In this document: one piece after another, positions 1 through 8,380 of the stretch
Numbering within the stretch: the first letter of the stretch is position 1
How the letters are laid out: every line of letters starts with the position of its first letter
Assembly (NCBI GenBank): GCA_934090595.1
Contig: CAKOJO010000011.1
Location: forward strand, 1 to 27,058
DNA: 27,058 nucleotides
Direction: 5' to 3'
DNA from: an uncultured Bacilli bacterium
Lineage (GTDB): Bacteria; Bacillota_I; Bacilli_A; RF39; UBA660
The notes under the pieces: model-generated
Told to the model about the DNA's origin: nothing
Database searches by the model: none
Seen by the model: the letters and a program-made list of their open reading frames with translations, nothing else
Position numbers and translations under genes: made by a program

Positions 1-1575
1 CTAATAGTAGTTAGTATTTCTTTTGCTTTGTTTAATCCAAGTATTAACTTACTAGGAAGAAGAAATATAAAAATATCAAAATGTGAACTAGACATAAACT
101 TTAAAGAAAGTGACGAACTAATGCTAATTAGTAAATATCCTATATCTACAAGACAAGCCCTTGAAGGAGACTATAAACCTAAAAAAATTACTATAACTAA
201 TAATTCTACATGTGATACAGCATATTATAAACTAACTATAAAAGATTTAATAAACTCATCCATAAACAAAGATGTAATACAATACCATGTGGTAGATAAA
301 CAAAATACAATGACGTATAAACTTGGAGATATAAATAATGATAATGATGTTAATGAAAGAGATTATACTCAAGTATTAAGATACATTGCAAATAATAATA
401 GTAAATTCGGTACAATTGCTACGGCAAGGTATGCTGCAGATGTTAATGGTGATGGCATGGTTAATGATATGGATCAAGATTTTTTTATTCAATACTTTAA
501 TCATTCAATAACAACTTTCCCAGCAGGCACACCACTTGAAGAAAAAACAACAACTAAAGAAATAATAAATGTAAACCCAGATACATTTTTAATAGAAAAC
601 TCTATTGAAAAAGGACAAACACATGAATATGAAATAATAATGTGGATAAGTAATACTGCAACAAATACTGATTTATATGAAAATGGTGATACAACAAAAC
701 CAATAGAATATAAATATGCGCTTAATATTGAAGCAAGTGATGAAAAAAAGGAAGATGCTGAAATCGTTCCAATACTAAATATACCAGTAGGAACCAATGG
801 TATTGAAAAGGTAACACATGAAATAGATAATACACTTCAAGTTGATAGTAGATTTGCAACAGAATATAGATATCGTGGAGGAAGTGTAAATAATTATGTT
901 ACATTTAATAATAAAACATGGAGAATAATAGGAATAATACCAACTGAAGATACAGATGGTAATGTAGAAAACAGAATAAAAATAATTAATGCAACGAGCG
1001 TCGATACAGAATCTTGGGGGTCTGATGGTCAATATGATTGGTCTGATGCTACTCTCAATCAGTATCTTAATAATGAGTACTATGATACATTAAGTGAAGA
1101 GGCAAAAAGTATGATAGGAACGACAAAATATTATCTGGGTATAGATCCGTCATCAACAGTTAGCGAAACTTGGAAAAGCGAACGCTCTACAATAGATTAT
1201 TATTTCACATCATATGAAGGTGGATATATTTCAAAAAATCATCTGAATAAAATTGGACTAATATATGCAAGCGACTATATATATGCAGGAGATAAGTCAT
1301 GTGATAATCTTTTAGTTTTCTATAATGACGACTTCACAAAGACCACTAGTGCATGTAAAGATAATAATTGGATTCATAAATTTATGGGTAATTATGAACT
1401 TATAATAACACAACCTTTTAATGGCCAAGTTTGGCTTGCTACGGGTGAAGGCGCAATGGCACAAACACTTAGTCCTCTTTATACACAACACCCAGTTCTA
1501 ACTTTATCTTCAAATGTAAAAATATCATCTGGAACAGGCACAAGTTCTGATCCATATAAGCTTCAACTGGACTAA
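1..1575 (+). CDS. Exported dockerin-containing surface protein, 5'-truncated by window edge
   Basis: The reading frame is open from base 1, so the gene starts upstream; the TTG at 28 is internal. The first residues (LIVVSISFALF) are the end of a hydrophobic membrane or signal helix. A beta-rich segment (SKYPISTRQALEG...KKITITNNS) resembles TasA/camelysin-like exported proteins. About residues 108-160 hold two dockerin-type calcium loops (DINNDNDVNERD and DVNGDGMVNDMD). The C-terminal 240 residues (NNYVTFNNKTWRIIGI, WSDATLNQYLN, ending SSGTGTSSDPYKL) resemble the DUF6273-type, lectin-like modules common in gut Firmicutes surface proteins; that match is from memory. No cohesin is visible, so the dockerin may simply be a calcium-binding module. 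A three-gene glycosylation operon follows on the same strand after 105 bases. Surface location is well supported; the ligand is unknown. Confidence 0.8.
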   Translation, partial: LIVVSISFALFNPSINLLGRRNIKISKCELDINFKESDELMLISKYPISTRQALEGDYKPKKITITNNSTCDTAYYKLTIKDLINSSINKDVIQYHVVDKQNTMTYKLGDINNDNDVNERDYTQVLRYIANNNSKFGTIATARYAADVNGDGMVNDMDQDFFIQYFNHSITTFPAGTPLEEKTTTKEIINVNPDTFLIENSIEKGQTHEYEIIMWISNTATNTDLYENGDTTKPIEYKYALNIEASDEKKEDAEIVPILNIPVGTNGIEKVTHEIDNTLQVDSRFATEYRYRGGSVNNYVTFNNKTWRIIGIIPTEDTDGNVENRIKIINATSVDTESWGSDGQYDWSDATLNQYLNNEYYDTLSEEAKSMIGTTKYYLGIDPSSTVSETWKSERSTIDYYFTSYEGGYISKNHLNKIGLIYASDYIYAGDKSCDNLLVFYNDDFTKTTSACKDNNWIHKFMGNYELIITQPFNGQVWLATGEGAMAQTLSPLYTQHPVLTLSSNVKISSGTGTSSDPYKLQLD

Positions 1576-1582
1576 CTAATAT

Positions 1583-1614
1583 GTAAAGCAACCTAGTATA
1601 AGCGTAAAGCAACC
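1583..1614 (+). promoter_or_regulatory. 11-bp direct repeat upstream of glycosylation operon promoter
   Basis: GTAAAGCAACC occurs at 1583-1593 and again, identical, at 1604-1614. The 21-base period is two helical turns, and the second copy ends 9 bases before the -35 box. This geometry suits a dimeric response regulator or other activator bound to direct repeats. The regulator is not identified. Confidence 0.5.
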
Positions 1615-1623
1615 CATTATAAA

Positions 1624-1652
1624 TTGACAAACCACATCTTTTAATATAAAAT
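1624..1652 (+). promoter_or_regulatory. Promoter of yfhO-GT2-gtrA operon
   Basis: A perfect TTGACA -35 (1624-1629), a 17-base spacer and TAAAAT -10 (1647-1652) lie 28 bases before the start codon of the YfhO-like gene. Confidence 0.7.
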
Positions 1653-1680
1653 TATAGGTGATTTAAGGGATGTGATCTAA

Positions 1681-4206
1681 ATGAAAAAATATGATAAAAA
1701 AGACTATATAAACTTAGCAATTTTAATCATATTTTTTTTAGTATTTATAACTATATTAATGCTATGCACAAAAAACTCAATATATGGTTCAAAACTAGAT
1801 TATGCAGATCAACATTATATGATTCCCGAATACTTTAGAACCCTTTTCTACAATAGCAAAGAACTATTTCCAAACTTTGCCCTTAACTTAGGAATGGGAC
1901 AAAATATATACAACTTTTCATACTATGGTCTATATAGTCCAATAATACTAATATCATATTTACTACCATTCATTAAAATGGCAACCTATATACAAATAAT
2001 ATCTATTATCTGTATAATACTTGATATAATTCTATTCTATAGATACATATCAAATCACTATGAAAACAAATTAATAAGATTCATATCAACATTTATACTA
2101 CTTTGTTCAGCATCACTAATACTTCATTCACATAGACACATAATGTTTGTAAACTATATGCCATTTCTAATACTAGGACTAATCGCTATAGATAACTATT
2201 TTAATCAAAATAAAAAAACACTACTTATGATAAGTATAACTCTAATAATATTAACAAGTTACTTCTTTAGTGTATCTGCATTAATAAGCTTAATACTATA
2301 TGCAATATTTATCTATTTGAAAAACAATAAATTCAAATTAAAAGACTTTATAACAACATTCTTAAAACTATCTATCTACTTTATAATACCAATAATGATA
2401 AGCGCAATTCTATTATTTCCAACTTTAAGTGCAATTCTAAATAATAGGTTAGACAACAACACTACAACATCCTTAATGAGTTTAATTATTCCAAACTTAT
2501 CATTTGAATACCTATTATATAGTTGTTACTCACTTGGATTAACAAGCTCATTTATACTTGCACTTGCAAACGGTTTGTTATCAAAACAAAAAGAGTACAA
2601 ATTCCTAAGCATAACATTCCTTTTACTTGGACTATTCCCAATATTTATCTACATCCTAAACGGAGGAATGTATATAAATGCTAAAGTCTTAATACCAATG
2701 GTACCACTTGCAATAATACTTCTTTCAAAACTATTTAGTGATATCATAAATAAAAACATAAGACTAATTCCTTTACTAGTTCTAACAATAATATTAAGTC
2801 TAATAGGAAGTATAAACTTTAACTTTGACAGAGTGTACCTAATCGATATAACATTCTTATTACTTTGTCTTGTTCTGACAGTAAAAAGTAAAAACAAAAT
2901 AGTATTCTTTATGATAATACTAATGTCTACGGTTAATTTAATAAGTGTAAATGTAATAGATAAACTAGAAACAAAAGATCAAGTAGAAACTCAATACAAT
3001 GAAAACATTAAAGATTTAATTAAAGAAAATACTGATCTAGAAAAAACACACGTAGAAATAAAAGAAAATATAAATGACACTAATAACATAAGAAACATAA
3101 ACGAAATGAAAACTACTATGTACTCATCACTTACTAATAAGTATTATAATAATTTTTACTGGAACGAAATAAACAATAACAATCCATATCGTAACTCAAC
3201 AATAATAAGTGGAACAGATAATATTTTCTATAACATATATACAAATACAAAAAACTATATAACAACAAAAGAAGCACCAATCGGTTACCAATTAATAAAA
3301 GAACAACAAAACTATAAACTATATCAAAATAATGATACATTTAAAACTATATATGCCAATAGTAATCTAATGTCCCTAAATGAATATAAAAAACTTTCTC
3401 ATCCTTACAGCACTGAATCCTTATTAAACTACACAATAGTAAATGATAATAATATAACATCAAACTATAAAACAAATATAAAAGAAATAAACTATAACGA
3501 AGAAAAAATACCATTTATAAAAAGAAATAATAAATATTCATTTAAACTAGATAAACAAACAAAATACACCATTCCATTAGAAAATAACTATCAAAACAAA
3601 ATCTTAATGATAAGCTTTGATATGGACTATTCACAAAAATGCTCAATCGGAGACACATACATAATAATAAATGGTGTAAAAAACACTCTAACTTGCAAGA
3701 GTTGGAAGTATCATAACCAAAACTATACATTTGATTATGTTCTATCAAGTGATAACATTAACTCCCTAGATGTAACAATATCAAAAGGAAAGTTTATAAT
3801 AGAAAACATAAAAGTATATGAAATGGACTACAACGATTTAAAAAACATTAATAAAACACATGATAACTTAAATATAACAAGTATAAAAGAAAACCAAATA
3901 AATGGTACAATAAATGTAAAAGAAGACTCATACTTAAATATAAACATTCCATATGACAAAGGATTTGAAGTATATATAGATAACGTTAAACAAGACTATG
4001 AGTTAATAAACACTGCATTCATGGGAACAAAAATATCTAAAGGATTCCATGAAGTAAAAATAATATACAATAGTCCTATGGTAAAAGAATCAAAAATAAT
4101 ATCACTAATCGGAGTTATACTATTTATAACTACTATAGTAATAGATAAAACAAAAAGAAAGAAGGGAAAATATGAAAAAAGTATCAATGATAATACCATG
4201 CTATAA
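1681..4206 (+). CDS. YfhO-family membrane glycosyltransferase (GT-C fold)
   Basis: An 841-residue polytopic protein. The N-terminal half has about a dozen hydrophobic helices after a short basic tail, and the first extracytoplasmic loop has the acidic YGSKLDYADQHY segment where GT-C enzymes keep their catalytic Asp. Residues about 440-810 form a hydrophilic, Asn/Lys-rich extracytoplasmic region, and a last helix (ISLIGVILFITTIVID) precedes a basic tail. YfhO proteins move a sugar from undecaprenyl phosphate to a cell-surface acceptor; in Bacillus subtilis YfhO works with CsbB on lipoteichoic acid. Here the next two genes encode the matching GT2 and GtrA partners and overlap this gene by 35 bases, which supports the same three-component role. 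The ATG at 1681 follows a GGGATGTGAT site. The acceptor and sugar cannot be read from the sequence. Confidence 0.85.
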   Translation: MKKYDKKDYINLAILIIFFLVFITILMLCTKNSIYGSKLDYADQHYMIPEYFRTLFYNSKELFPNFALNLGMGQNIYNFSYYGLYSPIILISYLLPFIKMATYIQIISIICIILDIILFYRYISNHYENKLIRFISTFILLCSASLILHSHRHIMFVNYMPFLILGLIAIDNYFNQNKKTLLMISITLIILTSYFFSVSALISLILYAIFIYLKNNKFKLKDFITTFLKLSIYFIIPIMISAILLFPTLSAILNNRLDNNTTTSLMSLIIPNLSFEYLLYSCYSLGLTSSFILALANGLLSKQKEYKFLSITFLLLGLFPIFIYILNGGMYINAKVLIPMVPLAIILLSKLFSDIINKNIRLIPLLVLTIILSLIGSINFNFDRVYLIDITFLLLCLVLTVKSKNKIVFFMIILMSTVNLISVNVIDKLETKDQVETQYNENIKDLIKENTDLEKTHVEIKENINDTNNIRNINEMKTTMYSSLTNKYYNNFYWNEINNNNPYRNSTIISGTDNIFYNIYTNTKNYITTKEAPIGYQLIKEQQNYKLYQNNDTFKTIYANSNLMSLNEYKKLSHPYSTESLLNYTIVNDNNITSNYKTNIKEINYNEEKIPFIKRNNKYSFKLDKQTKYTIPLENNYQNKILMISFDMDYSQKCSIGDTYIIINGVKNTLTCKSWKYHNQNYTFDYVLSSDNINSLDVTISKGKFIIENIKVYEMDYNDLKNINKTHDNLNITSIKENQINGTINVKEDSYLNINIPYDKGFEVYIDNVKQDYELINTAFMGTKISKGFHEVKIIYNSPMVKESKIISLIGVILFITTIVIDKTKRKKGKYEKSINDNTML

Positions 4207-5122
4207 TGAAGAAGGTAATGTAAAACTATTCTACAATGAAGCAGTAAAAACATATAAAGAACAAAACTATAAACTAGAACTAGTATTCATTGATGATGGT
4301 TCAAAAGATAATACTTTAAAAAACTTAAAAGAACTAACCAAAGAACAAGACTGTGAAATAAAAGTTCTATCATTCTCAAGAAACTTTGGAAAAGAAGCCG
4401 CAATTTATGCCGGATTAAACAACGTAACCGGAGACTACACCGTAATAATAGATGCCGACCTTCAACAACCACCAGAACTAACTATAAAAATGGCCAACAT
4501 TCTTGATGAAAATGAATACGATTGTGTTTGCTACTACCAAGAAGAAAGAATCGAAAACAAACTATTATCAAAAATAAAAAATACTTTCTATAAAACAATG
4601 AACAATATGTCCGAAGTAGAACTAAAACAAGGTGCTAGTGATTTTAGAATGTTTAATCAAAAAGTAAAAAACTCTTTACTTGAAATAAAAGAATACTATC
4701 GTTTTTCTAAAGGAATATTCTCATGGATTGGATATAATACTAAATACTTACCATACATTCCAAAACAAAGAAACTCAGGAACAACTAAATGGAGTTTCAT
4801 AAAACTTCTAAAATACGGAATAAGTGGAATAATATCCTTTTCAACAATGCCTTTAAAACTAGCAACATACTCAGGACTAACTCTTTCACTCGTTGCATTC
4901 ATCTATTTATTTGTAATAATAATTCAAAAATTATTCTTTGAAATATCAGTACCAGGATACCCAACCGTAGTATCATGCATACTCCTAATCGGAGGATTTC
5001 AACTATTCTGTATTGGTATCATCGGAGAATACTTAGGAAAAACATACATAGAAACAAAAAATAGACCAATATATATAATAAAGGAAGAAGTAACAAATGG
5101 AAAAAATAAAAAATCTGTATAA
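4172..5122 (+). CDS. Polyprenyl-phosphate glycosyltransferase, GT2 family (CsbB/GtrB/DPM-like)
   Basis: A 316-residue GT2 enzyme that would charge undecaprenyl phosphate with a sugar on the cytoplasmic face. Visible motifs are VSMIIPCYNEEGNV at the N-terminus, FIDDGSKDNT, the metal-binding DADLQQPPEL segment, and YRFSKGIFSWIGY. Two C-terminal membrane helices (about residues 230-255 and 265-290) match the CsbB/GtrB class. The start at 4172 has an AAGGGAAAAT site and lies inside the end of the YfhO-like gene. The last 26 bases overlap the GtrA gene, so translation of all three is probably coupled. Confidence 0.9.
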   Translation: MKKVSMIIPCYNEEGNVKLFYNEAVKTYKEQNYKLELVFIDDGSKDNTLKNLKELTKEQDCEIKVLSFSRNFGKEAAIYAGLNNVTGDYTVIIDADLQQPPELTIKMANILDENEYDCVCYYQEERIENKLLSKIKNTFYKTMNNMSEVELKQGASDFRMFNQKVKNSLLEIKEYYRFSKGIFSWIGYNTKYLPYIPKQRNSGTTKWSFIKLLKYGISGIISFSTMPLKLATYSGLTLSLVAFIYLFVIIIQKLFFEISVPGYPTVVSCILLIGGFQLFCIGIIGEYLGKTYIETKNRPIYIIKEEVTNGKNKKSV

Positions 5123-5519
5123 AAAATATAAAGAAATAATAAACTATCTAATAATCGGAGGTCTAACAACAGTAGTAAGCCTTGCAACATTCTACATAGT
5201 AAGAATATTCTTTCTAACAAACGACACTCAATTAGATATACAAATATCAAATATAATATCGTGGTTCTTCGCAGTACTATTTGCATTCGTAACCAATAAA
5301 AAATATGTATTTGAATCAAAAAAAGAAGGCAAAGAAAAATTAATAGAAATGATAAAATTCTATCTATCTAGAATTACAACTCTATTAATAGATATGGGTA
5401 CAATGTGGTTACTAACTGCACCACTAAACATAAATGATAAAATATCAAAAATACTAGTACAATTCATAATAGTAGTCTTAAATTATGTATTCAGCAAAAT
5501 ATTTGTATTTAAAAAATAG
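5097..5519 (+). CDS. GtrA-family membrane protein (putative lipid-linked sugar flippase)
   Basis: A 140-residue protein with four hydrophobic segments, the usual size and layout for GtrA/GtcA. It begins KKYKEIINYLIIGGLTTVV and contains the family-typical SWFFAVLFAFVTNKKYVFES loop and a C-terminal NYVFSKIFVF. GtrA proteins are thought to flip the polyprenyl-phosphate sugar across the membrane. It is the last gene of the operon and is followed at once by a terminator. Confidence 0.9.
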   Translation: MEKIKNLYKKYKEIINYLIIGGLTTVVSLATFYIVRIFFLTNDTQLDIQISNIISWFFAVLFAFVTNKKYVFESKKEGKEKLIEMIKFYLSRITTLLIDMGTMWLLTAPLNINDKISKILVQFIIVVLNYVFSKIFVFKK

Positions 5520-5545
5520 CATACTAAAAAATAGTATGTTTTTTT
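5520..5545 (+). terminator. Rho-independent terminator after gtrA
   Basis: A 7-bp stem CATACTA/TAGTATG with an AAAAA loop is followed by seven T. It starts just after the gtrA stop. Confidence 0.85.
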
Positions 5546-5578
5546 AGTTAAAGGAGTACAATTAAATAGGTGATATAA

Positions 5579-5803
5579 ATGCGATTATCAGAACTACAAC
5601 ACAAAGACATAGTAAACTTAGATGGAAAAAAGATAGGAAACATTATAGATGTAAAACTAAATCAAGATGGAACTCTAATATCATTAGTAATAGAAACACA
5701 AAAAACTCTATTTAGAATTGGAGCAAAAGAAAATGAAGCAGAAATAAGTTGGGATAAAATTCAAAGAATAGGAGAAGACGTTATCTTAGTTAAGATTAAT
5801 TAA
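5579..5803 (+). CDS. PRC-barrel domain protein, YlmC/YmxH family
   Basis: A 74-residue protein with the YlmC/YmxH pattern: MRLSELQHKDIVNLDGKKIGNIIDVKL, a central beta-rich segment, then an ISWDKIQRIGEDVILV ending. Members are small PRC-barrel proteins, often near sporulation or cell-wall genes in Firmicutes; no firm molecular role is known. The GGTGAT site 7 bases before ATG fixes the start. It is preceded by a terminator and followed by a separate promoter-like box, so it may be monocistronic. Confidence 0.75.
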   Translation: MRLSELQHKDIVNLDGKKIGNIIDVKLNQDGTLISLVIETQKTLFRIGAKENEAEISWDKIQRIGEDVILVKIN

Positions 5804-5816
5804 TGACATAAAAATA

Positions 5817-5825
5817 TGTTAAAAT
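5817..5825 (+). promoter_or_regulatory. Extended -10 box before the RelB-like gene
   Basis: TGTTAAAAT is an extended -10 (TGnTAAAAT) 20 bases upstream of the ATG at 5845. The -35 region is weak. Confidence 0.4.
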
Positions 5826-5844
5826 ATACATATGAGGTGGCAAT

Positions 5845-6030
5845 ATGAATAAAAAACCAAATAAAAAACTAAGAAAAGCATTAAAAGAAACAGAAAAAAT
5901 TATAAATGATAAAAATAGAAAAGGATACAAAACAATTAAAGAACTATTTGAAGCATTAGAGGACAATAAAAACTATATAAAAAATAAAGATGATCAATCT
6001 AAATATCATCTTATTTATTTGAGTTTATAA
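5845..6030 (+). CDS. Orphan RelB/DinJ-like antitoxin (61 aa)
   Basis: The first 40 residues (KPNKKLRKALKETEKIIND, then GYKTIKELFEALED) follow the pattern of short RelB/DinJ-type antitoxins, in which an alpha-helical NxxLxxALxEAexii stretch is followed by Y-[KN]-[ST]-x-x-ELFexL. It has a strong GAGGTGG site and its own extended -10. No YoeB/YafQ/RelE toxin lies next to it: the next gene is a Nudix hydrolase on the other strand, and the two stop ends overlap by 16 bases. The tail (KDDQSKYHLIYLSL) may be a run-through into sequence that once belonged to something else. The antitoxin assignment is by motif memory and the gene could be a decayed remnant. Confidence 0.55.
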   Translation: MNKKPNKKLRKALKETEKIINDKNRKGYKTIKELFEALEDNKNYIKNKDDQSKYHLIYLSL

Positions 6031-6461
6031 CCTAACTTTTCTAATTCTAATATAGCAATTGCAGATAATTCATCTTTTGATAATTTACTAATATCAAAGA
6101 AATCTGCCCCAAGAGAATCATCATTTACTTCATTTACTTCTACTTCTTTTTTTATTTCATTGTTATAATTTAAAACTTTAAAGAAAGTACCAATATGGTG
6201 AACTTTTACTAAAACATCATCCTTAACTCGCCAGTCGAAAAAGACAGAGTCAGCATCAAATAATTGGTAATCAACTACTTCAATACCAACTTCTTCCATT
6301 AATTCTCTTTTTAAAGCATCTTCAGGCCTTTCACCAAACTCTATTGTCCCACCAGGTAAATCCAACTTTCCATTATATGGACCACCAAACTTCTTAATAA
6401 GTAAAACCTTATTGTCTTTAATAATCAAACCATAAGCTCCTAAATGTTTCATTTCTTTCAT
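6015..6461 (-). CDS. Nudix hydrolase (MutT-like), copy 1
   Basis: A 148-residue Nudix protein. The full Nudix box G-x5-E-x7-REUxEExGU is present as GTIEFGE...RELMEEVGI at about residues 38-60, with the usual LPGG before it. Such enzymes hydrolyse nucleoside diphosphates linked to another group; the substrate is not predictable here. A second ATG three codons downstream (MKHLGAYG) is an alternative start. It converges on the RelB-like gene and is transcribed away from the second Nudix gene from a good minus-strand promoter. Confidence 0.85.
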   Translation of the reverse strand: MKEMKHLGAYGLIIKDNKVLLIKKFGGPYNGKLDLPGGTIEFGERPEDALKRELMEEVGIEVVDYQLFDADSVFFDWRVKDDVLVKVHHIGTFFKVLNYNNEIKKEVEVNEVNDDSLGADFFDISKLSKDELSAIAILELEKLGYKLK

Positions 6462-6496
6462 TACTTATTCCCACTTTCTTATTTCTATTCAATATA

Positions 6497-6524
6497 ATTA
6501 TAACACACTTGGAGTAATTGATAA
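6497..6524 (-). promoter_or_regulatory. Promoter of minus-strand Nudix gene
   Basis: On the minus strand TTATCA, a 16-base spacer and TATAAT with a TG extension (TGTTATAAT) are present about 35 bases before the start codon. Confidence 0.6.
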
Positions 6525-6529
6525 TAAAA

Positions 6530-6560
6530 TTAACATTATAATCTCAATATATGATAAAAT
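6530..6560 (+). promoter_or_regulatory. Possible promoter of plus-strand Nudix gene
   Basis: An extended -10 TGATAAAAT (6552-6560) lies 19 bases before the start codon. TTAACA (6530-6535) is a possible -35 but the spacing of 19 is long. Confidence 0.4.
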
Positions 6561-6579
6561 TGTATCAGGAGTGATCAAA

Positions 6580-6990
6580 ATGAATGGAAATAAAATAATA
6601 GTTCACACATTAATTAAAACAAATAATGGATATCTAGTCACAAAAAGATCAAAAGAGGAAACAACATATAAAGAATACTGGGATATACCTGGAGGATTAG
6701 CGGATTATGGCGAACTTCCTAGAGAAACAGCAATCAGAGAAACTAAAGAGGAAGTGGGATTAGATATTACACCAACTAGAATAATACACGAAGATAGTAA
6801 TTTAGATAAATCAAAAAACTTAATTTTCATTAGATTAGTGTACTTATGTGAATTAAACTCAAAAATTGATGAAATAATTTTACAAGAGGAAGAACATTCA
6901 GAATACAGATTCATTAAATCTTTAAAAGACTTAGAAAACGAAAAGATTTGTCCCTTTCTTTTCGAAGTATTTGATAATCCTTTGGTATAA
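6580..6990 (+). CDS. Nudix hydrolase (MutT-like), copy 2
   Basis: A 136-residue Nudix protein with an intact box (GLADYGE...RETKEEVGL) preceded by IPGG. The frame is open to a GTG at 6571, but that GTG is part of the AGGAGTG ribosome binding site, so I place the start at the ATG at 6580. It is divergent from the other Nudix gene and only distantly similar to it outside the box. Substrate unknown. Confidence 0.85.
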   Translation: MNGNKIIVHTLIKTNNGYLVTKRSKEETTYKEYWDIPGGLADYGELPRETAIRETKEEVGLDITPTRIIHEDSNLDKSKNLIFIRLVYLCELNSKIDEIILQEEEHSEYRFIKSLKDLENEKICPFLFEVFDNPLV

Positions 6991-7008
6991 GTCTAAAAAT
7001 ATCTTACA

Positions 7009-7037
7009 TTTACTTATTAAAACATATATGTTAAAAT
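7009..7037 (+). promoter_or_regulatory. Promoter of lspA-rluD
   Basis: TTTACT (7009-7014), 17-base spacer, and TAAAAT (7032-7037) with a TG extension lie 16 bases before the lspA start codon. Confidence 0.5.
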
Positions 7038-7053
7038 ATAACTGGTGATTTAA

Positions 7054-7518
7054 ATGCAAAAAAAAATCTATATAACTTCATTTATATTAATGCTTATAGA
7101 TTTACTAACAAAATATTTAGTATCAAACTATTTAACATTTAAAGAAGTAATACCTAATTTCTTTAATATATATTTAACTCACAACAATGGGGCAGCATTT
7201 TCTATATTAAAAAATAATCAAATACTATTAATAATAATATCAATACTTGTATTATTCTACATAATAAAATACATGATACCAAAAATAACAACAAATATGG
7301 AGTACATCTCAATATCAATGATAATTGGTGGAACACTAGGAAATCTATTTGATAGAGTATACCATAACTATGTAATAGACTTCATAAGCCTAAACATATT
7401 TGGATACAACTTCCCAGTATTTAATTTAGCAGACATCTTAATAACATGTGGAGCAATAATCTTAATAATAATTCTAATAAGGAGTGATAAAAGTGCAAAT
7501 AATCGCGGACAAAAGTAA
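7054..7518 (+). CDS. lspA: Lipoprotein signal peptidase (signal peptidase II)
   Basis: A 154-residue membrane aspartic protease that removes signal peptides from diacylglyceryl-modified prolipoproteins. Four hydrophobic helices are visible. Family motifs are DLLTKYLV near the N-terminus, THNNGAAFSI, GNLFDRVYHNYVIDFI with one catalytic Asp (about residue 109), and FNLADI with the second (about 127). GGTGAT precedes the ATG by 6 bases. The end overlaps rluD by 26 bases; lspA-rluD adjacency is common in Firmicutes. Confidence 0.97.
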   Translation: MQKKIYITSFILMLIDLLTKYLVSNYLTFKEVIPNFFNIYLTHNNGAAFSILKNNQILLIIISILVLFYIIKYMIPKITTNMEYISISMIIGGTLGNLFDRVYHNYVIDFISLNIFGYNFPVFNLADILITCGAIILIIILIRSDKSANNRGQK

Positions 7519-8380
7519 TATAAGAATAGATGCTTACTTATCTGAAGAAACAGAATACACAAGAAGTAAAATTCAAAAACTAATAAAAGATGAACAAATA
7601 ACAGTAAATGATAAAAAAGTAAACTCAAGTTACAAATTAAAAGAAAATGACATGATAAACATCAATGAATTAGAAGAAAAACTAACAGATATCTTACCAG
7701 AAAAAATGGATTTAGATATAGTTTATGAAGATGAATACCTAGCGATAATAAATAAACAAAGTGGACTAGTAGTTCATCCAGCAGTAGGTAATCTAAATCA
7801 TACCTTGGTAAATGGTCTTTTATATCATTTTAATGAAATAAGTAATAAAAATACAATAAGACCAGGAATAGTTCATAGATTGGATAAAGACACAAGTGGT
7901 CTTATGATCGTAGCAAAAAACGACCAAGTTCATGAAAAACTATCAAACATGATAAGAAAAAAACAAGTAGAAAGAAAATACCTTGCATTAGTCTGGGGAG
8001 TAGTAAGACATGACAAAGGAACAATTGATGCTCCAATCGGAAGAGACATCAACAATAGACAAAAATATGCAGTAACAGACATCAATAGTAAAGACTCGAT
8101 AACACACTTTAAAGTAATTGAAAGATATAAAGAGGCAACTCTAATTGAATGTACCCTAGAAACTGGTAGAACTCATCAAATAAGAGTGCACTTATCATAC
8201 ATTGGACATCCAATAGTAAACGATGAAGTATACTGCAATAAAAAATTAATAAATAAAGACTTTGGTCAAATGCTTCATTCAAAAAGTATAAAACTAATTC
8301 ATCCAGTAACAAAACAAGAACTATACTATGAACAAGAACCACCAAAAAAGTTTATAGAAATATTAGAACAATTTAAATAA
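7493..8380 (+). CDS. rluD: Large-subunit rRNA pseudouridine synthase, RluD/YlyB type
   Basis: A 295-residue pseudouridine synthase. An N-terminal S4 RNA-binding domain (RIDAYLSEE...SKIQKLIKDEQITVN) is followed by the catalytic domain with HRLDKDTSGLMIVAK, whose first Asp (about residue 131) is the catalytic one, and GRTHQIRVHLSYIGHPIVND near the C-terminus. The start is the GTG at 7493, 8 bases after AAGGAG; an earlier in-frame GTG at 7484 lies within that binding site. It is co-transcribed with lspA. No terminator follows directly; a structured non-coding region begins at the stop codon. Confidence 0.93.
   Translation: MQIIADKSNIRIDAYLSEETEYTRSKIQKLIKDEQITVNDKKVNSSYKLKENDMININELEEKLTDILPEKMDLDIVYEDEYLAIINKQSGLVVHPAVGNLNHTLVNGLLYHFNEISNKNTIRPGIVHRLDKDTSGLMIVAKNDQVHEKLSNMIRKKQVERKYLALVWGVVRHDKGTIDAPIGRDINNRQKYAVTDINSKDSITHFKVIERYKEATLIECTLETGRTHQIRVHLSYIGHPIVNDEVYCNKKLINKDFGQMLHSKSIKLIHPVTKQELYYEQEPPKKFIEILEQFK

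Noticed and set aside
28..30. TTG at 28 as the start of the first gene
   Set aside because: The frame is open to base 1 with continuous hydrophobic helix residues and no ribosome binding site before it, so the gene is truncated by the window.
6015..6461. Nudix gene as toxin partner of the RelB-like gene
   Set aside because: It is on the opposite strand with its own promoter and has a complete Nudix catalytic box, so it is not an antitoxin-linked toxin.
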